This document shows, piece by piece, positions 54,545 to 64,000 of a stretch of 64,000 nucleotides of DNA (positions are counted from its first letter, which is position 1; the number at the start of each line of letters is the position of its first letter). The DNA lies in contig NW_027488594.1 in the NCBI RefSeq assembly GCF_050948215.1, forward strand, positions 682,001-746,000, read 5' to 3'. A model generated the notes under the pieces. That model did no database searches. It was not told the DNA's origin and saw only the letters and a program-made list of their open reading frames with translations. The translations under genes and the position numbers were made by a program. Origin of the DNA: Halictus rubicundus. Its lineage: Eukaryota > Arthropoda > Insecta > Hymenoptera > Halictidae.

Positions 54545-55500
54545 TAGAGGATAGGATAGGATAGAGGATAGGATTTGATAGAGGATCCGATATAGGATTT
54601 AATAGGATAGAGGATAGGATACGATAAAGGATAGGATAGGATAGAGGATAGGATAGGATAGAGAATAGGATATAGGATTGGATAGGATAGCGGATAGGAT
54701 AGGATAGAGGATTGGATAGGATAGGGGATAGGATACGATAGAGGATAGGATAGGATAGAGAATAGGATATAGGATTGGATAGGATAGAGGATACGATATA
54801 GGATTTAATAGGATAGAGGATAGGATAGGATAGAGGATAGGATAGGATAGAGGATAGGATAGGATAGAGGATGGGATAGGATAGAGGATAATATAGGATA
54901 GAGGATAGGATAGGATGGAGGATAGGATACGATAGAGGATAGGATAGGATAGAGGATATGATACTATAGAGGATAGGATAGGATAGATGATACGATATAG
55001 GATTTAATAGGATAGAGGATAGGATAGGATAGAGGATAGGATAGGATAGAGGATGGGATAGGATAGAGGATAGGATAGGATAGAGGATAGGATAGGATAG
55101 AGGATAGGATAGGATAGAGGATAGGATAGGATAGAGGATAGGATAGGATAGAGGATACGATATAGGATTTAATAGGATAGAGGATAGGATACGATAGAGG
55201 ATACGATAGGATAGAGGATAGGATAGGATAGAGAATAGGATAGGATAGAGGAAAGGATAGGATAGAGGATAGGATAGGATAGAGGATAGGATAGGATAGA
55301 GGATGGGATAGGATAGAGGATAATATAGGATAGAGGATAGGATAGGATAGAGGATGGGGTAGGATAGAGGATAATATAGGATAGAGGATAGGATATAGGA
55401 TTTAATAGGATAGAGGATAGGATACGATAAAGGATAGGATAGGATAGATGATAGGATATAGGATTGGATAGGATAGCGGATAGGATAGGATAGGGGATTG
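54545..55500 (+). repeat. 6,399-bp-offset segment, copy 1
   Basis: GGATTTGATAGAGGATCCG (54571/60970), TTTAAT (54804/61203, 55003/61402) and GATACTATAG (54957/61356) are 6,399 bases apart. From about 55,168/61,584 the offset is 6,416, one unit more. The same GGATTTG...GGATCCG landmark also occurs at 50791, 3,780 bases upstream. Confidence 0.82.
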
Positions 55501-56864
55501 GATAGGATAGAGAATAGGATATAGGATTGGATAGGATAGAGGATAGAATAGGATAGAGGATAGGATAGGATAGAGGATAGGAATTGATACAGGATAGGAT
55601 AGGATAGAGGATAGGATAGGATAGAGGATAGGATAGGATACAGCATAGGATAGGATAGAGGATAGGATATGATAGAGTATAGGATAGGATAGAGGATAGG
55701 ATAGGATAGAGAATAGGATAGGATAGAGGATAGGATATGATAGAGGATAGGATAGGATAGAGGATAGGATAGGATAGAGGATGGGATAGGATAGAGGATA
55801 GGATACGATAGAGGATAAGGATAGGATAGAGGATAGGATAGGATAGAGGATAGGATATGATAGAGGATACGATATAGGATTTAATAGGATAGAGGATAGG
55901 ATAGGATAGAGGATAGGATAGGATAGAGGATAGGATAGGATAGAGGATGGGATAGGATAGAGGATAGGATAGGATGGAGGATAGGATACGATAGAGGATA
56001 GGATAGGATAGAGGATATGATACGATAGAGGATAGGATAGGATAGAGGATACGATATAGGATTTAATAGGATAGAGGATAGGACACGATAAAGGATAGGA
56101 TAGGGTAGAGGATGGGATAGGATAGAGGATAGGATAGGATGGAGGATAGGATACGATAGAGGATAGGATAGGATAGAGGATATGATACGATAGAGGATAG
56201 GATAGGATAGAGGATACGATATAGGATTTAATAGGATAGAGGATAGGATACGATAAAGGATAGGATAGGGTAGAGGATAGGATAGGATAGAGAATAGGAT
56301 ATAGGATTGGATAGGATAGCGGATAGGATAGGATAGAGGATTGGATAGGATAGGGGATAGGATACGATAGAGGATAGGATAGGATAGAGAATAGGATATA
56401 GGATTGGATAGGATAGAGGATACGATATAGGATTTAATAGGATAGAGGATAGGATAGGATAGAGGATAGGATAGGATAGAGGATAGGATAGGATAGAGGA
56501 TGGGTTAGGATAGAGGATAATATAGGATAGAGGATAGGATAGGATGGAGGATAGGATACGATAGAGGATAGGATAGGATAGAGGATATGATACGATAGAG
56601 GATAGGATAGGATAGAGGATACGATTTAGGATTTAATAGGATAGAGGATAGGATACGATAAAGGATAGGATAGGATAGAGGATAGGATAGGATAGAGAAT
56701 AGGATAGGATAGAGGAAAGGATAGGATAGAGGATAGGATAGGATAGAGGATAGGATAGGATAGAGGATGGGATAGGATAGAGGATAATATAGGATAGAGG
56801 ATAGGATAGGATAGAGGATGGGGTAGGATAGAGGATAATATAGGATAGAGGATAGGATATAGGA
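55401..56864 (+). repeat. 1,464-bp higher-order repeat in A3, copy 1
   Basis: TTTAAT at 55401, 55880, 56062, 56227 and 56433 recur 1,464 bases on, at 56865, 57344, 57526, 57691 and 57897. Those at 56632 and 56865 likewise recur at 58096 and 58329, and TGGGTTAGG 56501 at 57965. One difference is GGACACG at 56081, where copy 2 has GGATACG at 57545. Confidence 0.88.
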
Positions 56865-58328
56865 TTTAATAGGATAGAGGATAGGATACGATAAAGGATA
56901 GGATAGGATAGAGGATAGGATATAGGATTGGATAGGATAGCGGATAGGATAGGATAGGGGATTGGATAGGATAGAGAATAGGATATAGGATTGGATAGGA
57001 TAGAGGATAGAATAGGATAGAGGATAGGATAGGATAGAGGATAGGAATTGATACAGGATAGGATAGGATAGAGGATAGGATAGGATAGAGGATAGGATAG
57101 GATACAGCATAGGATAGGATAGAGGATAGGATATGATAGAGTATAGGATAGGATAGAGGATAGGATAGGATAGAGAATAGGATAGGATAGAGGATAGGAT
57201 ATGATAGAGGATAGGATAGGATAGAGGATAGGATAGGATAGAGGATGGGATAGGATAGAGGATAGGATACGATAGAGGATAAGGATAGGATAGAGGATAG
57301 GATAGGATAGAGGATAGGATATGATAGAGGATACGATATAGGATTTAATAGGATAGAGGATAGGATAGGATAGAGGATAGGATAGGATAGAGGATAGGAT
57401 AGGATAGAGGATGGGATAGGATAGAGGATAGGATAGGATGGAGGATAGGATACGATAGAGGATAGGATAGGATAGAGGATATGATACGATAGAGGATAGG
57501 ATAGGATAGAGGATACGATATAGGATTTAATAGGATAGAGGATAGGATACGATAAAGGATAGGATAGGGTAGAGGATGGGATAGGATAGAGGATAGGATA
57601 GGATGGAGGATAGGATACGATAGAGGATAGGATAGGATAGAGGATATGATACGATAGAGGATAGGATAGGATAGAGGATACGATATAGGATTTAATAGGA
57701 TAGAGGATAGGATACGATAAAGGATAGGATAGGGTAGAGGATAGGATAGGATAGAGAATAGGATATAGGATTGGATAGGATAGCGGATAGGATAGGATAG
57801 AGGATTGGATAGGATAGGGGATAGGATACGATAGAGGATAGGATAGGATAGAGAATAGGATATAGGATTGGATAGGATAGAGGATACGATATAGGATTTA
57901 ATAGGATAGAGGATAGGATAGGATAGAGGATAGGATAGGATAGAGGATAGGATAGGATAGAGGATGGGTTAGGATAGAGGATAATATAGGATAGAGGATA
58001 GGATAGGATGGAGGATAGGATACGATAGAGGATAGGATAGGATAGAGGATATGATACGATAGAGGATAGGATAGGATAGAGGATACGATTTAGGATTTAA
58101 TAGGATAGAGGATAGGATACGATAAAGGATAGGATAGGATAGAGGATAGGATAGGATAGAGAATAGGATAGGATAGAGGAAAGGATAGGATAGAGGATAG
58201 AATAGGATAGAGGATAGGATAGGATAGAGGATGGGATAGGATAGAGGATAATATAGGATAGAGGATAGGATAGGATAGAGGATGGGGTAGGATAGAGGAT
58301 AATATAGGATAGAGGATAGGATATAGGA
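56865..58328 (+). repeat. 1,464-bp higher-order repeat in A3, copy 2
   Basis: This is the second copy of the block at 55,401. It carries the variant GATACGATTTAGGATTTAAT at 58,083. The preceding copy has the same string at 56,619, which shows that the pair was copied after that change arose. Confidence 0.87.
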
Positions 58329-59988
58329 TTTAATAGGATAGAGGATAGGATACGATAAAGGATAGGATAGGATAGAGGATAGGATATAGGATTGGATAGG
58401 ATAGCGGATAGGATAGGATAGGGGATTGGATAGGATAGAGAATAGGATATAGGATTGGATAGGATAGAGGATAGAATAGGATAGAGGATAGGATAGGATA
58501 GAGGATAGGAATTGATACAGGATAGGATAGGATAGAGGATAGGATAGGATAGAGGATAGGATAGGATACAGCATAGGATAGGATAGAGGATAGGATATGA
58601 TAGAGTATAGGATAGGATAGAGGATAGGATAGGATAGAGAATAGGATAGGATAGAGGATAGGATATGATAGAGGATAGGATAGGATAGAGGATAGGATAG
58701 GATAGAGGATGGGATAGGATAGAGGATAGGATACGATAGAGGATAAGGATAGGATAGAGGATAGGATAGGATAGAGGATAGGATATGATAGAGGATACGA
58801 TATAGGATTTAATAGGATAGAGGATAGGATAGGATAGAGGATAGGATAGGTAGAGGATAGGATAGGATAGAGGATGGGATAGGATAGAGGATAGGATAGG
58901 ATGGAGGATAGGATACGATAGAGGATAGGATAGGATAGAGGATATGATACGATAGAGGATAGGATAGGATAGAGGATACGATATAGGATTTAATAGGATA
59001 GAGGATAGGATACGATAAAGGATAGGATAGGATAGAGGATAGGATAGCATAGAGAATAGGATATAGGATTGGATAGGATAGCGGATAGGATAGGATAGAG
59101 GATTGGATAGGATAGGGGATAGGATACGATAGAGGATAGGATAGGATAGAGAATAGGATATAGGATTGGATAGGATAGAGGATACGATATAGGATTTAAT
59201 AGGATAGAGGATAGGATAGGATAGAGGATAGGATAGGATAGAGGATAGGATAGGATAGAGGATAGGATAGGATAGAGGATGGGTTAGGATAGAGGATAAT
59301 ATAGGATAGAGGATAGGATAGGATGGAGGATAGGATACGATAGAGGATAGGATAGGATAGAGGATATGATACGATAGAGGATAGGATAGGATAGAGGATA
59401 GGATAGGATAGAGAATAGGATGGGATAGAGGATAGGATAGGATAGAGGATAGGATAGGATAGAGGATAGGATAGGATAGAGGATGGGATAGGATAGAGGA
59501 TAGGATAGGATAGAGGATAGGATAGGATAGGATAGAGGATAGGATAGGATAGAGGATAGGATAGGATAGAGGATAGGATAGGATAGAGGATAGGATAGGA
59601 TAGAGGATAGGATAGGATAGAGGATAGGATAGGATAGAGGATACGATATAGGATTTAATAGGATAGAGGATAGGATACGATAGAGGATACGATAGGATAG
59701 AGGATAGGATAGGATAGAGAATAGGATAGGATAGAGGAAAGGATAGGATAGAGGATAGGATAGGATAGAGGATAGGATAGGATAGAGGATGGGATAGGAT
59801 AGAGGATAATATAGGATAGAGGATAGGATAGGATAGGATAGAGGATGGGGTAGGATAGAGGATAATATAGGATAGAGGATAGGATATAGGATTTAATAGG
59901 ATAGAGGATAGGATACGATAAAGGATAGGATAGGATAGAGGATAGGATATAGGATTGGATAGGATAGCGGATAGGATAGGATAGGGGA
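57819..59988 (+). repeat. 4,012-bp-offset segment, copy 1
   Basis: Eight TTTAAT landmarks (57897, 58096, 58329, 58808, 58989, 59195, 59654, 59892) recur exactly 4,012 bases later (61909 to 63904). TGGGTTAGG 57965/61977 and 59280/63292 and the one-base deletion in GGATAGGTAGAGG (about 58,847/62,859) do the same. No length change was seen across 2.17 kb. Confidence 0.9.
58329..59020 (+). repeat. 1,464-bp higher-order repeat in A3, partial copy 3
   Basis: TTTAAT at 58808 is 1,464 bases after 57344. The next, at 58989, is 1,463 after 57526, because of a one-base loss in GGATAGGTAGAGG at about 58,847. The match ends at about 59,020. Confidence 0.8.
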
Positions 59989-60943
59989 TTGGATAGGATA
60001 GAGAATAGGATATAGGATTGGATAGGATAGAGGATAGAATAGGATAGAGGATAGGATAGGATAGAGGATAGGATATGATACAGGATAGGATAGGATAGAG
60101 GATAGGATAGGATAGAGGATAGGATAGGATACAGCATAGGATAGGATAGAGGATACGATATGATAGAGTATAGGATAGGATAGAGGATAGGATAGGATAG
60201 AGAATAGGATAGGATAGAGGATAGGATATGATAGAGGATAGGATAGGATAGAGGATAGGATAGGATAGAGGATGGGATAGGATAGAGGATAGGATAAGAT
60301 AGAGGATAAGGATAGGATAGAGGATAGGATAGGATAGAGGATAGGATATGATAGAGGATACGATATAGGATTTAATAGGATAGAGGATAGGATAGGATAG
60401 AGGATAGGATAGGATAGAGGATAGGATAGGATAGAGGATAGGATAGGATAGAGGATGGGATAGGATAGAGGATAATATAGGATAGAGGATAGGATAGGAT
60501 GGAGGATAGGATACGATAGAGGATAGGATAGGATAGAGGATATGATACGATAGAGGATAGGATAGGATAGAGGATACGATATAGGATTTAATAGGATAGA
60601 GGATAGGATACGATAAAGGATAGGATAGGATAGAGGATAGGATAGGATAGAGAATAGGATATAGGATTGGATAGGATAGCGGATAGGATAGGATAGAGGA
60701 TTGGATAGGATAGGGGATAGGATACGATAGAGGATAGGATAGGATAGAGAATAGGATATAGGATTGGATAGGATAGAGGATAGAATAGGATAGAGGGTAG
60801 GATAGGATAGAGGATAGGATAGGATAAAGGATAGGATAGGATAGAGGATAGGATAGGATAGAGGATAGGATAGGATAGAGGATAGGATAGGATACAGCAT
60901 AGGATAGGATAGAGGATAGGATATGATAGAGGATAGGATAGGA
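59021..60943 (+). repeat. A-type units between the 1,464-bp array and the 6,399-bp copy
   Basis: This is ordinary A-type satellite with TTTAAT at 59195, 59654, 59892, 60371 and about 60587. Its left 970 bases belong to the 4,012-bp-offset segment. Units with an extra pentamer are seen at about 59,521-59,540 and 59,831-59,840. No gene is seen. Confidence 0.75.
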
Positions 60944-61840
60944 TAGAGGATAGGATAGGATAGAGGATAGGATTTGATAGAGGATCCGATATAGGATTTA
61001 ATAGGATAGAGGATAGGATACGATAAAGGATAGGATAGGATAGAGGATAGGATAGGATAGAGAATAGGATATAGGATTGGATAGGATAGCGGATAGGATA
61101 GGATAGAGGATTGGATAGGATAGGGGATAGGATACGATAGAGGATAGGATAGGATAGAGAATAGGATATAGGATTGGATAGGATAGAGGATACGATATAG
61201 GATTTAATAGGATAGAGGATAGGATAGGATAGAGGATAGGATAGGATAGAGGATAGGATAGGATAGAGGATGGGATAGGATAGAGGATAATATAGGATAG
61301 AGGATAGGATAGGATGGAGGATAGGATACGATAGAGGATAGGATAGGATAGAGGATATGATACTATAGAGGATAGGATAGGATAGATGATACGATATAGG
61401 ATTTAATAGGATAGAGGATAGGATAGGATAGAGGATAGGATAGGATAGAGGATGGGATAGGATAGAGGATAGGATAGGATAGAGGATAGGATAGGATAGA
61501 GGATAGGATAGGATAGAGGATAGGATAGGATAGAGGATAGGATAGGATAGAGGATAGGATAGGATAGAGGATACGATATAGGATTTAATAGGATAGAGGA
61601 TAGGATACGATAGAGGATACGATAGGATAGAGGATAGGATAGGATAGAGAATAGGATAGGATAGAGGAAAGGATAGGATAGAGGATAGGATAGGATAGAG
61701 GATAGGATAGGATAGAGGATGGGATAGGATAGAGGATAATATAGGATAGAGGATAGGATAGGATAGAGGATGGGGTAGGATAGAGGATAATATAGGATAG
61801 AGGATAGGATATAGGATTTAATAGGATAGAGGATAGGATA
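60944..61840 (+). repeat. 6,399-bp-offset segment, copy 2
   Basis: This is the second copy of 54,545-55,500. It lies between two copies of the 4,012-bp-offset segment, so it was carried to this place by a larger duplication that included the 1,464-bp array, or by successive events. Confidence 0.78.
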
Positions 61841-64000
61841 CGATAGAGGATAGGATAGGATAGAGAATAGGATATAGGATTGGATAGGATAGAGGATACG
61901 ATATAGGATTTAATAGGATAGAGGATAGGATAGGATAGAGGATAGGATAGGATAGAGGATAGGATAGGATAGAGGATGGGTTAGGATAGAGGATAATATA
62001 GGATAGAGGATAGGATAGGATGGAGGATAGGATACGATAGAGGATAGGATAGGATAGAGGATATGATACGATAGAGGATAGGATAGGATAGAGGATACGA
62101 TTTAGGATTTAATAGGATAGAGGATAGGATACGATAAAGGATAGGATAGGATAGAGGATAGGATAGGATAGAGAATAGGATAGGATAGAGGAAAGGATAG
62201 GATAGAGGATAGGATAGGATAGAGGATAGGATAGGATAGAGGATGGGATAGGATAGAGGATAATATAGGATAGAGGATAGGATAGGATAGAGGATGGGGT
62301 AGGATAGAGGATAATATAGGATAGAGGATAGGATATAGGATTTAATAGGATAGAGGATAGGATACGATAAAGGATAGGATAGGATAGAGGATAGGATATA
62401 GGATTGGATAGGATAGCGGATAGGATAGGATAGGGGATTGGATAGGATAGAGAATAGGATATAGGATTGGATAGGATAGAGGATAGAATAGGATAGAGGA
62501 TAGGATAGGATAGAGGATAGGAATTGATACTGGATAGGATAGGATAGAGGATAGGATAGGATAGAGGATAGGATAGGATACAGCATAGGATAGGATAGAG
62601 GATAGGATATGATAGAGTATAGGATAGGATAGAGGATAGGATAGGATAGAGAATAGGATAGGATAGAGGATAGGATATGATAGAGGATAGGATAGGATAG
62701 AGTATAGGATAGGATAGAGGATGGGATAGGATAGAGGATAGGATACGATAGAGGATAAGGATAGGATAGAGGATAGGATAGGATAGAGGATAGGATATGA
62801 TAGAGGATACGATATAGGATTTAATAGGATAGAGGATAGGATAGGATAGAGGATAGGATAGGTAGAGGATAGGATAGGATAGAGGATGGGATAGGATAGA
62901 GGATAGGATAGGATGGAGGATAGGATACGATAGAGGATAGGATAGGATAGAGGATATGATACGATAGAGGATAGGATAGGATAGAGGATACGATATAGGA
63001 TTTAATAGGATAGAGGATAGGATACGATAAAGGATAGGATAGGATAGAGGATAGGATAGGATAGAGAATAGGATATAGGATTGGATAGGATAGCGGATAG
63101 GATAGGATAGAGGATTGGATAGGATAGGGGATAGGATACGATAGAGGATAGGATAGGATAGAGAATAGGATATAGGATTGGATAGGATAGAGGATACGAT
63201 ATAGGATTTAATAGGATAGAGGATAGGATAGGATAGAGGATAGGATAGGATAGAGGATAGGATAGGATAGAGGATAGGATAGGATAGAGGATGGGTTAGG
63301 ATAGAGGATAATATAGGATAGAGGATAGGATAGGATGGAGGATAGGATACGATAGAGGATAGGATAGGATAGAGGATATGATACGATAGAGGATAGGATA
63401 GGATAGAGGATAGGATAGGATAGAGAATAGGATGGGATAGAGGATAGGATAGGATAGAGGATAGGATAGGATAGAGGATAGGATAGGATAGAGGATGGTA
63501 TAGGATAGAGGATAGGATAGGATAGAGGATAGGATAGGATAGGATAGAGGATAGGATAGGATAGAGGATAGGATAGGATAGAGGATAGGATAGGATAGAG
63601 GATAGGATAGGATAGAGGATAGGATAGGATAGAGGATAGGATAGGATAGAGGATACGATATAGGATTTAATAGGATAGAGGATAGGATACGATAGAGGAT
63701 ACGATAGGATAGAGGATAGGATAGGATAGAGAATAGGATAGGATAGAGGAAAGGATAGGATAGAGGATAGGATAGGATAGAGGATAGGATAGGATAGAGG
63801 ATGGGATAGGATAGAGGATAATATAGGATAGAGGATAGGATAGGATAGGATAGAGGATGGGGTAGGATAGAGGATAATATAGGATAGAGGATAGGATATA
63901 GGATTTAATAGGATAGAGGATAGGATACGATAAAGGATAGGATAGGATAGAGGATAGGATATAGGATTGGATAGGATAGCGGATAGGATAGGATAGGGGA
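61831..64000 (+). repeat. 4,012-bp-offset segment, copy 2 (runs off the window)
   Basis: This is the second copy of 57,819-59,988, still matching at the last base of the window, so its true length is greater. Its left edge is GAGGATAGGATACG at 61,829, where copy 1 has GGGGATAGGATACG. Near 62,530 it has GATACTGG where copy 1 has GATACAGG. Confidence 0.88.

Larger units (their letters stand above)
1..64000 (+). repeat. 17-bp satellite array filling the whole window
   Basis: The sequence is a continuous head-to-tail array of GGATAGGATAGGATAGA (three GGATA pentamers plus GA) and variants with one to a few changes. Unit length is usually 17 bases. Shorter 12-base units (one pentamer fewer) and longer 22-, 27- and about 32-base units (extra pentamers, e.g. 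near 37,385-37,412) also occur. The consensus holds 7 G, 7 A, 3 T and no C. The orientation never switches: I saw no block reading TATCC on the + strand. I saw no interrupting element and no stretch of more than a few tens of bases without the GGATA theme. This is seen directly. That it is eukaryotic heterochromatic satellite is inferred from its size and uniformity. I do not recognise the family by name. Confidence 0.97.
40481..64000 (+). repeat. A-type satellite domain A3
   Basis: TTTAAT compound units recur from 40,500 to 63,904. A3 shares its main variants with A1 but has private markers. One is GGATCCGATAT, whose CC lies at 42249, 42363, 43718, 44334, 44863, 46116, 46731, 47272, 50807, 54587 and 60986. 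Others are GGAATTGATACAGG (e.g. 52,652, 55,570, 57,043), TGGGTTAGG (56501, 57965, 59280, 61977, 63292) and GATACAGCATAGG. The domain is made of several higher-order tandem arrays with repeat lengths of 2,398, 1,395 and 1,464 bases and longer offsets of 4,012 and 6,399. It continues past the right edge of the window. No gene is seen. Confidence 0.87.

Noticed and set aside
1..64000. CRISPR array (regularly repeated short units)
   Set aside because: There are no unique spacers. The parts between any chosen repeats are themselves the same repeat, and the unit is only 17 bases with no cas genes.
1..64000. Functional centromere
   Set aside because: Length and homogeneity would fit, but nothing in the sequence identifies centromere activity. 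It could equally be pericentromeric, subtelomeric or another heterochromatic block.
1..64000. tRNA, rRNA, riboswitch, promoter or terminator signals
   Set aside because: The composition (almost no C on one strand) rules out stable self-complementary stems. I found no unique sequence in which such an element could lie.
1..64000. Assembly artefact producing all the nested duplications
   Set aside because: It cannot be excluded from sequence alone. However, copies carry different private substitutions and indels (e.g. the 865-base and 17-base differences between the 8.49-kb copies), which argues against simple artificial re-use of the same reads.
1..64000. Bacterial or phage origin
   Set aside because: No genes, no ribosome sites and no replication functions occur in 64 kb of pure satellite, which is not a prokaryotic pattern.

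Overview
The whole 64,000-base window is satellite DNA. I find no protein-coding gene, RNA gene, transposon or other unique sequence. The array is built from a 17-base unit, GGATAGGATAGGATAGA on the + strand: three GGATA pentamers plus GA. This unit and its close variants run head to tail, in one orientation, from the first base to the last (about 3,760 units if all were 17 bases). The consensus has 7 G, 7 A, 3 T and no C, so the two strands differ extremely in composition. Such a long homogeneous array points to a eukaryotic chromosome, probably constitutive heterochromatin (centromeric, pericentromeric or subtelomeric) from a long-read assembly. The sequence does not show which species or which chromosomal location.

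Variant units divide the window into two flavours. A-type DNA carries a compound unit ending in ATATAGGATTTAATAGG. It fills about 1-11,770 (A1), 17,336-20,260 (A2) and 40,480-64,000 (A3). B-type DNA carries GGGTAAATTAT, AGATTATAGG, GACAATAGGATCGG, GCATAAGG and GATATTATAGG variants and lacks TTTAAT. It fills about 11,770-17,335 (B1) and 20,260-40,480 (B2). A2 and the first part of B2 are a second copy of the A1/B1 boundary region, made by a tandem duplication with an offset of 8,489 bases. The edge at 17,335 is therefore a sharp duplication junction, whereas the B2/A3 edge near 40 kb is ragged and contains the most degenerate sequence in the window.

Within each domain, larger segments are themselves repeated. 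Matching rare variant landmarks gives offsets of 2,667, about 1,312-1,329 and 728 bases in A1, 700 in B1, about 4,479-5,093 plus 357, 2,310, 2,983 and 68 in B2, and 2,398, 1,395, 1,464, 4,012 and 6,399 in A3. This nesting is what repeated unequal exchange or replication-slippage amplification would leave. Many copies differ by whole 17-base units or by single 5-base pentamers.

The - strand is open for very long stretches because the consensus contains no stop triplet on that strand in any frame, and because 3 x 17 bases equals 17 codons. All three - frames therefore encode the same 17-residue repeat (YPILYPILSSILSYPLS and its rotations). I treat these reading frames as a by-product of the repeat and annotate no CDS. 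Coordinates of domain and duplication edges are approximate, because canonical units are indistinguishable from one another.
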